Shown: positions 13,265-27,300 of the stretch, one piece after another
Layout of the letters: each line of letters starts with the position of its first letter
How positions within the stretch are numbered: the first letter of the stretch is position 1
Assembly: GCA_022113835.1 (NCBI GenBank)
Contig: JAILWY010000022.1
Span: forward strand, 5,642,001-5,706,000
From: Atopsyche davidsoni
Lineage: Eukaryota > Arthropoda > Insecta > Trichoptera > Hydrobiosidae
Reading direction: 5' to 3'
DNA length: 64,000 nucleotides
Translations under genes and position numbers: made by a program
Notes under the pieces: model-generated
Databases searched by the model: none
Told to the model about the DNA's origin: nothing
Seen by the model: only the letters and a program-made list of their open reading frames with translations

Positions 13265-13720
13265 TAGTGATGGGCACAGACGATTTATTCTCACAACCCG
13301 GATTGATTCGGATAAGTCGTAAAAACGATCGAATCTCAGGCTGCGGAGATAAAAAGGTGGATCTATAAAATATCGATCAATTATGCCCGTGCGTCGGAAA
13401 TGACTTTTTCGATTATTTTTATTACCGTGCCAGTCGTGAAACTGATCAATGAATTGAATATTATAATTCTTTGTCAATCAATTTTGCATGATAATTTAAT
13501 TATTTTTTTATATAACCTACGCAAATATTCGTATATTTGAACTCGATAGAAGTTATTTACGAAAAAATATTTAAATTATTCGTTTTGGATGATTCGATTT
13601 TTCTGAATATTTACCTAAAAAAAATAATTGTTTATTATTCGATTTAGTTGGATATTATGAATTTTATTATATTTGTTATTCGATAATTCGATATGGCGTG
13701 CTCGATAGCGCCCATCACTA
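13265..13720. mobile_element. 456-bp element with TAGTGATGGGC inverted termini
   Basis: Perfect 11-bp inverted termini TAGTGATGGGC / GCCCATCACTA. The interior has repeated GATTCG / CGAATC motifs. No clear target duplication. Probably a hAT-like MITE. Confidence 0.55.
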
Positions 13721-14234
13721 CGCAATGCCCTCCGGCGTATGGGCAGGCGTGTGGGCGGGTGCAGCACAAAAATGCAATAAAAATACACCAAAAAGTGCAA
13801 CAAAGATCCTGCGAGGACGGCCACGAACGCCAATTCTAGAATGACCAAACTTTAAACATTATTATTAAATTTTTTTACGAACCAAATGCAAAGACATTCC
13901 TACCCTCTATTAATTTATATTGAACAAAATAATTTTGCACTGTATTCAGCACTACATACGTATTTGTGAGTTTTGTTCGTAAGGTATGCAACACGTCTCG
14001 AATCACCTGTATAGTGGGAGTAAGAATACATTGCACAATTTGTTTCGAATTAATAACCGTTACGTACAATAATGAAGAATAAATGATAACAGCTTAATAT
14101 ACCGCCGCGGCTGGAGATATATCATCACCCATAGAAAATAAGCTCTGCTCTTAAATTAGGCTGTCAATACGCTCCTACAAGAAAGTCGATTCCACTGTAA
14201 ATTTTTGGAAATTTCCCAACACGTGTGCCCGCCC

Positions 14235-14727
14235 TAGTGATGTGCTCAATCGAATCAATGCGATTAATTTTATTCCAAATGTGTTATTCTAACTCGATTT
14301 ATCGAAGACCATTTAATTTTGTCGAGAACAATTCACATTGTATTTTTTTAATTTTATAAACTTTGTTTACGTCATTTGTATTTGAAAAACCAAATCTCTT
14401 GCCTCTTTGTGAATTTTTTTTTCACACTTTTTATTCGGCTTAAAATATACTTCCATTATTCGATTATCTTAACATGCTTTATCTTGTATACGTGTTATTT
14501 TTCCTGAACTATTATTTATATTTTTATTTGTTTGAATAATGTACAATCAAATTTTAAAAACAATTTATTAATGCAAAGAATACTGGGTACAGAATTTTTT
14601 TTCAATAAATTATAAAAATTATACACTTATTCATTATTCAATTGATTATCCGAAAATGCGCAAGTTCAATTTTAGATATCGCATTTTCGAATATTCGATT
14701 AAAGTCGATCGATCGAGCCCATCACTA
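14235..14727. mobile_element. 493-bp element of the TAGTGATGGGC family
   Basis: Left TAGTGATGTGCTCAATCGAA and right TCGATCGAGCCCATCACTA are inverted over about 20 bp. Same family as 13265-13720, only 0.5 kb away. Confidence 0.55.
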
Positions 14728-16097
14728 TTTCGAGCAGTGCATTGTTGCCCAACATGCAGGGTCGATTGCGTGTTATATCACTTCTAAGTTATCTACACTT
14801 ATCGGTATACATATCCGAGTTGTGATTTATTAGTACTGTAATAGAAAAAAAAATAATGGCATTATAATCTTTGAAACGACTGCATTGGGCGCTCGGATTT
14901 TTTTTATGGCTTATTTCGACCTAGCAATACGAATAGCCAATTGGCTTGGAGATTGCGATTATTTTTTTTTTTTGTCTCTCTCATTTCGTGGACTCTTTTT
15001 CATTGTCATTTTATGGTTTATTGACACCACCCGCTTTTTATGTAGTTATGCTTAAAAATTACTTTCTACGGTGTTACAAAACGTGGTTTAGCTTAGGTCC
15101 GATTTAGTAAGCGACTGCATAAGATGCTAAACCGCTAAGCTTGCGGTTTATTAAAAATATTTATTCTCCTCACAAAAACGCATACAAAATTTGTATCGCT
15201 GAATGGACATAAATTATTACAAGATTCATTACTTCACGCGTAAGCGCAATAAATCTTTTCCATTTTTATAACCCAATGCATATACGTATTTGTACAGGCC
15301 CATTGCGCAACTATCAATTTAAAAACATTCAAAACTCCATGCAGCCCGCATTCTTTTGTTGAAATTAAGCGGCGGCCATCTTTGAATAAAAAAAAGAAAA
15401 AAACCTAAATTAAAAAAATCAAATATTCGATTTTTTAATTTTTCGAATAAATGGTTGCGTCACTCGAACGGTTGTTATAAAGTCAAAAACGATTTCCGCG
15501 TCCGCGCGGTCGTAAATCACGGCTTCACGGTACGGCATTGGCTTGCTCAACCCACCGCACCCGATTTGAGAGGACCGCTTTTCTACAGTCATGTTGCTTG
15601 ATGCGACCGGTTTCGCACGGAACTCACTATTGAAATTTACGAGGATTTGGATTCGTTGAGGCTGCATTTGCGGCCTCATATCTTGGAATCAAGGATGCCG
15701 TTGCTAAATCGTTTATATTTGATTACTTTAATGGTATTCAAAGCGTTTGAAAAAGAAGGAGAATATCACGGATGCGGAATTTTCACCAGTAGCTGGATGT
15801 CGGGAATACAGATGGTACCGACCACCTCTGAGGAGAGTCACTTGGAGAAGAAGAATTAGAATTCAGCAAAAAAAGTTGATCACATGTCTTTTGACGAAAG
15901 AGTGAATGAATGAATTTGTCAATGAATAGATTGAATTGATAAATTGAATAAAATATATATGAATAAATTAAATAATGTTTGAAAAATGTGAAATTGATTA
16001 ACATTAAATTATTACTCGTACGATTATTTCCTAAACAATTTGAATTAATAGTACTGAAGGCATTATTGAGGCACTACTATAGCTAGTGGCTTAATCA
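14728..16097. other. Non-coding, no clear feature
   Basis: Frames at 15419-15679 (minus) and 15647-15859 (plus) overlap and are not recognisable. Confidence 0.4.
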
Positions 16098-16345
16098 TTT
16101 CGCCCAACGTGCCCCTAGCTATATTTCAACCAATTATTAAGTATATTGAAATAAAATATCGTTTAGTCCAACAATGCAAACTGCTTGTGATAACGATCGA
16201 TCTTTTTACCCAACAATTCGATCGCGAATGACCAAATTCTTTCGCCCAACGTGCCCCTAGCTATACTTTAACTAATTATTTATTGTATTGAAATTATAAG
16301 AGATCGTATAGTTGAACAATGATGCGCTTCTCGCGAATAACGAAG
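16098..16345. repeat. 142-bp imperfect tandem duplication
   Basis: TTTCGCCCAACGTGCCCCTA begins at 16098 and again at 16240. Downstream sequence matches with substitutions. Confidence 0.7.
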
Positions 16346-17284
16346 GGCACCGTTTTTATTTTCCAATAGCATTCATTGTTTAGATATTTACTAAAGCCCC
16401 CTATACACGCTGCGACTCCACTGACAATTAAATGGTAACTTGCCGATAGCGTCCTCTTTTGCGTTGTTACCGTTTCATTCCCTATTGTGTTGCAGCGCGC
16501 GTAGGCAGCTTTTTCAAAAGCATGAATACACCCGCAGGTATTGTTGTATTGCAGTTATAATGCAAGTTATAGCTGGAGGAGATGGAATGGCGATTTATTA
16601 TGGATATTGTATTTTGAGAATGCCTCGCTTTAGACTGTTATCTGATAATTACTGCCGATTTGAAATGGCTATAAAACGGCCCAGTCTCCAGGGATAGGGC
16701 TATCTTCAGGGATAGCAGTCTCCGAGATCTTCGTCTTGAAGCACCGGATCCCATATCTTACAAGTCTTTGAGAGAGTACTTGGTGCAATTCCTTTTTAAA
16801 ATTTTTATTTAAAATAAATATTTTTAGTAATGCTCTCAACTTTTTATTTATTTATTAGTTTCGCATATTGACGAAACTGGTCGCGTCAATAAATTAAAAG
16901 TGGTAACACCACCAAATACATTTCATTGGGTTACATGGTAATCATGTTATTGTTTTATATTTTTCGTTAAATACAGTTTAATCGCGAATTTCTACCTTAG
17001 TGAAGATTAAATGGTTCGGCGATTGCAATGAGCGGTAAAGCTAGAAACCTCGTATGTAAAAAAAGTAAAGCTGCCTCCACGCGCTGCGACATAATTGATT
17101 AGCTGGTGGTTGTTTTGCTAATAGCGTTCTTTTATTTTAAATTTTTTTTATATATAATTTAAGCTTATCACCTGCATAGGAAGATTTACTATACTTTTAG
17201 TTTTGTAGTAATTTTTACAGTTCTCATGTATATTGGAATAATTTTTTTTTTTCAAATAGCCAGGCTCATTGGCTATACCGCAGG
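16346..17284. other. Non-coding, paired CTGCGAC blocks
   Basis: CACGCTGCGACTCCACTGAC near 16399 and CACGCGCTGCGACATAATTG near 17077 are related direct blocks, each followed by a GATAGCGT / AATAGCGT match; probably a decayed repeat pair. Confidence 0.35.
16870..16887 (+). repeat. Hammerhead-like 3' half
   Basis: GACGAAACTGGTCGCGTC, matching the GAAAC-x-GGTC / GCGTC arrangement of the ACTAGT subfamily; no 5' core is visible. Confidence 0.3.
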
Positions 17285-17640
17285 TACCTTAATCGCGAGC
17301 TCCGCGTCTCGATCCCCGTCGTGGCGGGCGAATCCCAAAACCAACTTGTTACAAAACGAAACCAGACTTGTTTCACGAGAACCGCAAGCGTGACAGTTCA
17401 ACACGGCGAAGCGTCTCCGTGGATCTCCGCGGCGGTCGCGCGAAGCCGGGATCTATGAAGCATCGATAGATCTCCGAACGAAATCGGGAGATCGACCTCG
17501 CCGTGTCGTCGACCCGCGCTCCGTCCCGCTCCCTCGCGCCTCTTTCTTCTTCTTTCCCTCGCCTCGCCATCACCGCCGGACTGCTCGCCTTTGACACTCG
17601 CGCCTCGCAAAACAGACCTGCACATCAAAACCGTCACTCT
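17285..17640. promoter_or_regulatory. GC- and CpG-rich island, candidate promoter
   Basis: About 350 bp rich in CpG (CGCGGCGGTCGCGCG, CGTCGTCGACC, CGTCCCGCTCCCTCGCGCC), sharply different from the flanking AT-rich DNA. It lies 0.5 kb upstream of the first visible CABIT exon. It may be an internal promoter and first exon for that gene. No frame in it joins convincingly to the 18163 exon. Confidence 0.35.
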
Positions 17641-18162
17641 GCAATTCACTAAACACACCTGCATACGTAATCAAACCTTTACGTCGTGTCACACACACTA
17701 TGCGCTAAAAAATTGTTACACAAAACGTGGTTGATTTGTTTTCAGTTCGATATTATATATTGTGGGTTCGATTATATCAAATTGTGATTAAAGAGGCCTG
17801 TCTGTGGCTCGTCAGGAGATGCCGGATGTGCTGGTCCTCCAGCGGCTGCGACCGCGCCTGCGAAAAGCCTCAGCGCTCGGTGGCGCAGTGCTGTATAAAT
17901 CGTCTTTTTCTTCTTGTGCCTCTTCTTTGCATCGAACATATTTCTATCCTGGGCCGGTCTCACTGATTCGGCCGTACTTTCTACCTCCATTCCAAATTCC
18001 GCATCCACGTAAACTTACTGTGTTAAATAGGCTTCTTTACCATGGTCTTTAAGCCACCTTTAGTACCATCGTTTCTAGAAGTTAGGAGCAAGGACTCGTA
18101 CCTCACCTGTGATCTACTTTATGCTTTACATTTACCTGTATTGATTGTTTCTAATGTTGCAG

Positions 18163-18300
18163 GATGGTTCGCGACAGTTGGCGACAAGGGCGGCACGAGT
18201 GCCCGGTGTTACGCCTCCCTGTCGGACCTCGTGCGCGCTCGCGTGCCGTGCTTCCTGGCCTCGGCGCCCCTGCCCGCCTACCTGCTGCAAAGAGACTCAG
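18163..18300 (+). CDS. CABIT gene, visible exon 1
   Basis: The acceptor is a T-rich tract ending TTGCAG and the donor is CAG|GTGAGT. The exon begins with two bases completing a codon from an unseen upstream exon and ends with one base of the next codon. It is about 70 % GC in AT-rich surroundings. It encodes WFATVGDKGG, then CYASLSDLVRARVPCFLASA and PLPAYLLQRDS. The SLSDLV...VPCFL stretch corresponds to the block before the last CABIT strands in GAREM-type proteins. Confidence 0.8.
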
Positions 18301-21300
18301 GTGAGTCCCCCGCGCCTTCAATACCAATGACACTTATACCAGCGCATTGTATTGTTAAATATTTTGGGCAAAAATATCAATGTCGTCAGGTTATCTATTC
18401 ATGTGATTCTTCGTACACAAAAGAACTTCAAGTGGAACAAAAACTTGTCGATAAAAAAACGCGTGTAGTTCTACAATGGTTGTGTGTAGTTTCACCATGG
18501 TAAGGTTTAAACCGTGTAGTAGGAAGTTGGTAGTTGGTAGCTCGATAGCGTCCATGTGTACCTACTTGCAGAATTATGAAATAACCCCAGCGTTTTGGCC
18601 CAATGAAACGATAACTCCCGACTTCCAGGGCACAACAACGATATTACTATTTTTTTAAATATTTATCGAGGTAATACATATTGGATATCGTATTCGCGTG
18701 TGATCTATTGATTAGTAGTTAAAAATATATGAAACCTGAACCTGAAACCTGAATATATTTCGATTACCTCTATGCCTGAAAAAATATTATTACATATTTT
18801 TATAGTTTGGTTAAAAACTGAATGCGGCAATTAGTCATTTAAAATCTGTTAATTTACAACCACAAAAACTCAGAATGATAGTAAAATTTGCCACGATGCA
18901 GGGTCTCTGTGATTTATGATTTATGACTGATGCAAATGCTGGAGACGTTACAAGTCGACTGCAGCTGCGATTGTCTCCTCGGTGTGACCGGCTGAGCAGC
19001 ATACCGGATCGGTGGACAGAATGATTCGGTGGTTTTTGCTGTTGCGACAGTCCCGTTTTTGATGATTTTTCAGTTTTCAAAGAGCCAGGTGTGCTCGGGA
19101 CAGTTCTCCGTAGTGATGGGCGTTTGAAAAGCCCAAAGCAGCTACATTCGTTTATGCTTTTCAAAAATAGCGGCTGATACAGTGAAGCAGCATCACATAA
19201 ATTACCGATAAATTCTAATTCAATAATCTAATTTAGTTCATTAAATTGCTACGTACAAAATATCAACTCCTTGCTTTAAGCTTACAGGTTTTTTTTTTGC
19301 ATCGTGTTCGATTATCCGAACATACGAATTAAACGACGCTCGTTTTTTTGTTAATTATATCCAGATATAGTATTTGGTTATCCAAACTCAATTAGACGAC
19401 TTTTGATGTACTTGATATTCAGCAGTTTGTTTTGGCAAACGATTCAGTCAAAGTCACAGCTTCTCTACAATGCTGACTACATTTTTTTTTATCAACTTTA
19501 TTTGAAGGCTTATTTTTGCTACTTCAGTTACATCAACTGCTTTAGTATCATCAGCTGCTTCATGCAATGCAACTGCTTCTGTTGCATTAATCGGTTCTAT
19601 TTATTTTTTTCAACACCGCTTCTCGGTCTATCTGCCTGCAGATCTCGGCCGCATCTGCAGGGGCTCGATGGAGATTGTTTATACAGAGAGATTCGAAACT
19701 CGTAGTATTCTACAATAATTCAATCGGCACATTTTAAAATTATATTCAATAAGCCAGTGTGGGCGGAGAATGCGAATTTATTACAAACGTAAAACGATAA
19801 GCGCCGGTATAATATTCAGGTGAAACATACAAATAATACACGATGAGAAAATTTTTAAACTGTGAATCGATTACCTAAACATTGTATTCACAATAGACCG
19901 TGATGGGTGTGGAATGTGGTTTTATTTAATAATTGTCACAGTGGAAGCTTTTAGAGTGAAAAAGAATTGTCGGACATGTCGGAGAAAGCGACAAAAACCA
20001 GTGGAATCGTGAATTAATTCGACGAATTATTCGGCCCAATCCCACGGAAGAAAATTGTTAAGGCGATTGTAAAATAAACAATGTACTTTGTACAAAAAAA
20101 AAAGTTTTTTTTTTGCGTTGTTGTCTGCTTGAAGACGCCAACCCAGAATGTTAGCGAAACTTGAAAAACAAAATATATATTATTACTCAAAAATAATTTT
20201 ATGGAAGTACTTGCTGTCAAACAATTTCATATAAAAAAAACTTGAATTCAATATATTTTCGATTCACACATTGCTTCCATATTTTACATAAGTATAATTA
20301 TTTTATAAAAATATTAAAGCTTCCTTCGTTTATATTATATTAATCGGGTAATGTCATCAATATATTTACTAAATAATCGATAGTTTAAACTAAAAAAATA
20401 AACGATACCACTGAATTTTAATTGGTTTGTTAAGGACGTTTTTTTTTTTTTAAGTATCTCCGGCCTTAAAAATAAAATATGTAATAATAAAATAAAATTG
20501 ATTTATCAGCATACAATAATATATTTAATATCACAAATAAAAATAGTACATATTATAGTTTTTGGAAAGTTTTTCAAAGACCCCGTTAACGTATTTACAG
20601 TCACGTCGCTCAGATAATTCATTCACTCATTATGTGCTTAAAAAAAAAAAAAACATTTAAGTAAAAGTGTATTCTGCATTATAAAGACATCTGTTTTTTA
20701 TGGAGAGTTTAGACTAATGTCCGTAATAACAATAATGATTTAAACGAGACAATGACCGCGGTGCAACTTCGCTTGTAATCTAACACAGAATCGGTTTCTA
20801 TGCTTATTCCTGTCATACTGCCAAACTTGGCTGCTTTTGTGAAACACTAGAAAAAAATGTAGCTGTTTCGACTGGAGTGTGTTTACTCGCGAGTATAGTC
20901 GCGTGTGTGTTATGTTGCTACTAGTATTGACGAGTGCTCTTTATTTGCAGATGGCGAGCGCTGGTCGTACGTGAAGGGAAGCGCGCGGGCTGGTACTCCA
21001 CTGCGTCTTGCGGGGGTGTTCGAGGAGTCACCCCGGGGTGCTGCCCCCTCCCCGGCTCCCCCCGCCCTCCCCCAGCGCTACGCGCAGCTTGTAGACCCCA
21101 ACCTCACGGTGAGTAAACAACCCTAACCTACCAACAGCTCTATCTTCAACCCCAACTTCAAAGACTGCCTCTACTGACACCAGAAAGCCCACCCCCCCCA
21201 ACCACCCTAACCCTTATATAAATATCGGATTTGGATTATTGGCTGTTGGTGTTGGTTTGGTTATTGGCCTCTACTGACACCAGAAAGCCCACCCCCCCCA

Positions 21301-24300
21301 ACCACCCTAACCCTTATATAAATATCGGGTTTGGATTATTGGCTGTTGGTGTGTTCAGAAGAATCCAAATCAACTCCTCCGAATATTCCAGAATACATAG
21401 TTTGATTGTTCACATCGAGAGCCGAGAACTCATCATAGCAATAAAATAAACGCGTTGCCCCTTTATAAACAAATAAACGCGTGGGCCCACGAGAAACCTT
21501 ATCAAAAATCACCATTAAAAATTACGCTACACACAATGGCGTCCCTTCTCCAAAGACTCGTATTAAAAATTTAAAAAATACACAGAATCATGCGCGACCT
21601 TCCCACGTGCTTGATTTCGACTTTGAGCCAGGGGCGGCCAATCTTTTTATTTAAAAAAATCCTGTTCATTTTTTTGTTGTGTTAAGTCTTATTAAAATCT
21701 GCTTTTTTTTGCTATCAGTACACTCGGTTGGCATCCTCGGGTAGATGGGTCTGAGAGTATTGCCTTGCACTGCGAGAGCTTCAATCGTCGCTGGTGGGAG
21801 ACAGCGACCGGGTTGGCTACCCCTGTCTTGAGTAATGAACGCTGGTATAATTCGCTCGGGATCCTGGCGCCGGCGTTTCGCAAGCGGCCGCCCTGCCCGC
21901 TCTCCGGGCTCCCAGCATTGTGCCCCCCCGGGCTGGCGCAAGCTGTTGAATAATATTCGTGGCGAAATCCCATTGTTTGCGGTGTTTGCATGTGTAATGC
22001 CTCGAAGCGCGGGCCGAACCGCTCGGGTCGCTCCTGAAAACGAACGGAGGAAATGTCCGCAATTTAATGACTTGGGTCCTTCATGGGAAGGGGATCTTTT
22101 TTGTTTCTTTTTATATATAATATATAATAATAATACAACAGTCATACACAATTCATTCATTCGTGAGGGGGGTTTTCCCAGGGAGTGCACTTTTCGCTGT
22201 TCCCCTTACTGTCTATGGAGACAGCATCTCCGTTGGTTGGTTGGTTTGGTTGAAAATGGTGTCTCGTGCTCGTCAGCTCTCGATCCTCTTCAGCGCCGTT
22301 CTTGTCTTGTCCGTGAGCTTCTCTTCAGGTCGGAGCTCTGGAGCTCCTCCCTTCGGGTCATGGGAAGGGGATCTGTGGCACGTCAGTCACTTCTATCGCT
22401 ACTATTACTATACTATTTACTGATTTTCTGGTTGTGTATGATACAAACCGCACGCCACTGTGTGCATGTGTTTTAAAAGAAGTAATTTAAAAGCAATGGC
22501 AAGTGGCAGCAATTCGCTTTTATTTCCTCGATGCTATCCCAAAAACACACTTTGAGCGGTGAATTTACAAGTCAAAACGATTCTCGGCAAAGAAAGCGCC
22601 GCCGGGCCGCGCGGGGGACGCCACTGGAATCCCGATGAGGCTGGGAGATGATGGCGAGGATAGAAAGTCCCGCGGGTGTGAGGGGATCGCCGGCGTGTGA
22701 AGCGGTGACGTGACGGGGCGCGGGACGTGACCCGCCGTGACGTGACCCGGCGTGACGTGACCCGCCGTGACGTGACGGTCGACCGATTTGTCGATCAAAT
22801 ATATTGAAAATGAAAAAATTGAACACGTTAAGTAACCGTTTAAATTTTGATACATTAAACACACTTTGAGCGCGTAACCAAATTGACTAAACTCATTCGC
22901 GTAAATCTAGTCTATACACTCTTTGATTTTTTTTTTATTCCGTTTAGCAACTCCGAGCTAATTGTGAGATTTTTGTTAATAAATTAAATGTTATTGTTAC
23001 ACAATAGCTTGTATTATATTTATATTTTAAGTCAGTAACCAAATTGACTAAACTGATGTGCGAAACGGACGAAATTCGCGTAAAATTGCACGTGTGAAAT
23101 CTGGTCTGTACACTCTTTGATTTGCATGCAGTCAAATAAATCGTTTCCTATAAAAAGTTGAACCACTTCGTACACACTTTGCGGATTACACGGCATCACA
23201 ACAACACCACTTTGTCCTAATAATTGGAGGATTATCATTCTCTGACCACTCCACTTCTTCGTTGTCACTTTGTTCAGAATTGGTAGTAGTAACGCTGACG
23301 AGTCCAACACAAACATTTCGAGCTGTAAACCTAAAGAGTAAAATGACCTTCTTCCGCATTTACGCGCTACTAATACGCGTCCCGCTTTTAGACAGCAGTC
23401 CGCGAAACGGGTACTAGTTCCCGCCCCGCGTGTGTTAAAAAAAATATTTGTGCCAGAGCCAAAGCATGACTTATCGCGACTTTACTTCATATATGATTTC
23501 CCAAAAATCTCGACCTTAAAACGCTCTAATAAGCCAACAGATATCTGCTTACGAATCTCCGTCGTGCTCAGCTCTTCTTGTGAAAATCATTGCCGTATAC
23601 AAAAGCGTAGCCCCCGAGCCAGTGCCCCGTGTGGTCGCATTTCTCAAACATTGCGACACGGAGATAAACAAGAATATAATGACAATAAACAAATTCCCCG
23701 TCCTGCCTTGTCACTCGACAGGAAAAAAAAAAAAAAAAACAACGCCGCGAGATATAATATTATATATACGGCTTCTGCTAAGCGTAAATTGTTTAGCCGC
23801 TGAATATAAAAGCTTTGCGACATCGCGAGTGTGACGTATATGCTACATCACTATACAATTGAGTCCGCGTGACAACCTTCGCTTATAATCAAATTTTATG
23901 GCATCCATTGATTTAATGGTATATTCGATTTATTTTTACAGCTGACTCCCGCCGCACGTTATTAAAGACCAAATTCGATCTGCGTGCTATATATGTCACA
24001 CATTAGTGATGGGCATAATCAGCTCGGTGCTATGTCGACTGCCTTAGCACATACGTAGCGTGTAATCGACTAATTTTTATAATATTTGATACACTTTAGT
24101 GATGGGAATTATCGGTCTAATTTGACGCCACATTAAAATGCCGATTATATTGAAATTTTATGCATATTATTGGAACAATCGATTTATTCTGATAGTGGAC
24201 ATTCTGCACGAATATTGTTTTATTTCTTCTTCTTCTGGTGGCTCTCCACATAGGAAACTGGTGACCATATTTACTGTCATGAAAAGTGTGGCCAAAATGC

Positions 24301-27300
24301 GCCTCTTTACCAACGTCAGGGGTTTTATTTCTTTGCTCATTCTCTCTCACTTGTGACGCGGTCAAGTCATGGTGTTTTAAGGATTCTATGTAACCACATT
24401 TCAGCTACGCATAGTAGCTGTCTTGAGTGTACAAGCTTCAACGCCATAAAAGAAGAACTGAGAGACGACATAACACTCCAGCAAGATTTCAGTTCAGCCA
24501 CTGTGCATTTAGTACACTTAATCGACTTATTAAAAATAATATTACATTATACGCCGAATTACCTGTTACAGTGTATCCGCTAAGACCCGGATATACGGCG
24601 TATAAGCTCAATAATAAATGCTCAGGTATGTAGTACATGGGCTATGCAAACGACGCGTTTAATTGCCAACTCTGGAGCTTGCGTACAATCGTAATGATTC
24701 AATTATTTCTTAAATATTTCAATAAAGTTTTAGACCCGAATCGAGTCTGGTGGCGGTGCTGTGCGATTACATGACCACTTCATTGCTCCGGCGTGTGCTC
24801 ACAGCTCCGGGCCAATTTCTAACGTATGTATGACTTACCCTACTGGGTGATTCACAATGCACCAACGCAGCGATATTTAAAAACAAAAAACCGAAAAATA
24901 TCTTTAAAAATATTATTTAAGCATTGCACGATAAAATTTACAGATTTTTTTAAGTATGTATTTAAATAAAGACTAATATAAATATAATATTTTGTCCCGT
25001 CGAGTTTTCCGGTTTTTCGTCGACCCCCCTGCCTTGCTAATATTGAATTTTTACAAATTAATCAACTTCAAACATATTTTTGACATCTGATATAGAACAA
25101 CTCACTTTCATAGGGTTAACTGTACAGTGGATTTAAAAATAAAAATAATTACAATACATGTAGAGTTAATTATACCTTTATTAATTAAAAACACACAAAA
25201 TGCAAATATAGGAACGTTCACTAAAAAAAATCAATAATTTTAATGGTCCTGGTGGGTCTGATGCTTTGATAGCAAATTTTCAATATTTGGCTTCAAATAA
25301 GTCAGATTTAACTTTAAATTTCCTCGTCCAGTGATTTCCAATCTATTTCTTTTTTTGTAAGAAGATTGGCAACCGAACTTCTATGAGGTATACAGATGGA
25401 AAAGCTTAATAGCATTATTATGTAAGTTCATGGATCCCCAATATAATTTTTCACTGTCCTGGGGGGTCGATATTGACCGCTTTGGGAACCTATGATGTAC
25501 ATGAAAAGACAAGCATATGTTCAGTGAGATGGTCATCAACCTCCTCTGAAATATGAATCGTTTGAAATTTATAAACACGAGTCACCCTGTTTTCTAGAAT
25601 TCGTATCGGAATTTACAATATATACAAGCCGGTACGAAATTGGTCCACATGGAAAGTGCTCGGGCACGCGCAGCTGCGAATGCAGGCCGATCGGTATCCG
25701 AGAGGCGGAGCGACCTCAAGGACGCCGCGCCCGGCAGACCTTCATCCTGCAGCGCCACTTCTCCCATCACTCACTACCTTGCCAATCAATTGTGTTCTGA
25801 TCGCGCGGACCTATCAAAAGCTTATCTGGACTCCATTTGTATAATTTAGACACCAGACGCCACGTTCTCCTTTCCCTTTGCAAAACGAGCCATTTGATAC
25901 TATACGTATGCAATAGGATACACCCAACGCTTAAGCGTACTTCTATCTAGATTAGTTTCTATGGCTAGCCTCAATGCGTTCTTCGCCTCGGGGGAAGATG
26001 GCTTGTGGGCGCAGTGCAGTGCCTTCCAGAGTATCTCCTAACGTCCTGGCGCAAATCATAGAGATGACCTAACCTAACCTAACGTCCTGGCACAAATCAT
26101 AGAGATGAATAATACAATATCGACCTTCAAAGCGTGGAGGATGTTACGCGAGCGTCAGTGGCGGCGCGTATTAAATATTTTCCAAATTTCGTAATATACA
26201 GCGGATCGCGGATTGTGATAACGTCTCGTATATTTTCGACCTCCGTATAATGACTGCCTTCATTCATAAACACGTGTATAACAATATTTTATTAATATTA
26301 TGAAATTATATATTTGTACATCTTTGAATTGATAATGTTTAAAAAAAAAAAAAAAAAACACACCTCATAGTATTGTTGCATAACGTTTTTTTTATTATTT
26401 CCTTGGAGCACAACAGCAAATGCTTTAACTACTTATAAAGACTAGCATCCTCATTCTGTTGCTTGTGCTATTCTGTGCCCATAGCGTATGTAAAGGGTCG
26501 GTGCCGGAGCACGCCGGAGGTAGGTCGAGGTATGCCTGCTGGGGGCGGCTACTTGCGACACCCGCAGCCAGACTTCCCGGTTAAGGACACGCTGCTATCA
26601 CGCCCCGTCGCGTGAGCCCGATCCAAGCATAATTCAATATTAAACTCGTATACCTGTTTGCAGCAATGAAACTGTTATATAATACAGGGTGATTCAAAAC
26701 CTTACCACCAACAGAAAACCCACGAATGCCTAGTCTTATTTTTGACACAGCAAATATTTTAAGCCAATTGGCTAAGAGATTACTTAGTAGAAAGGCGAAA
26801 GTATTCCCAAGCACAAATGACTATATATATATTTTTTTTTGAATACCATTGAATGATATCAACCGTACTTTGAATTGTATTAGATTGTCAGGATATAGTC
26901 GGCTATAATTCAATTGAGTTATACATTAAATAGCGGTGGCGTGATTTGTCGCCGGCTCGGCAGCCATGCCGCTCCATTAATAACGGATTAGTATTGTCAC
27001 GTTGCCCACCTGATCGCAGTCAATACGCACTCGGATTTATGGCGGTGTTGTTATTTAAATCATCATCATCAATTAAGGGCGACCGCCACTCGCGCGGGGC
27101 TTTCGAAATCATCGGTCGACTTGTCTGCAATGCAAATACTAATTTATCCGCTTCTACAAGAGACACGCGGGCGGCTGATAAATGTAGATGCAGATAAAAG
27201 AAAGCGTTCGGAGGCAGTTGCCGTTGTGCTCGGTTCAATACGATAGAAAAACACTGCCTCGGATAATTTGGAAACAGGTAGTCTCCATAGCAACAGTACT

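Noticed and set aside
17804..17890. GC-rich segment (frame MPDVLVLQRLRPRLRKASAL) as a further upstream CABIT exon
   Set aside because: No good donor or phase to join 18163, and no clear match to the N-terminal CABIT half.
21666..22190. 174-codon minus-strand frame in the GC-rich intron block
   Set aside because: It overlaps a 213-codon plus-strand frame, has no recognised domain, and its DNA shares blocks with 22360, so it is more likely a repeat.
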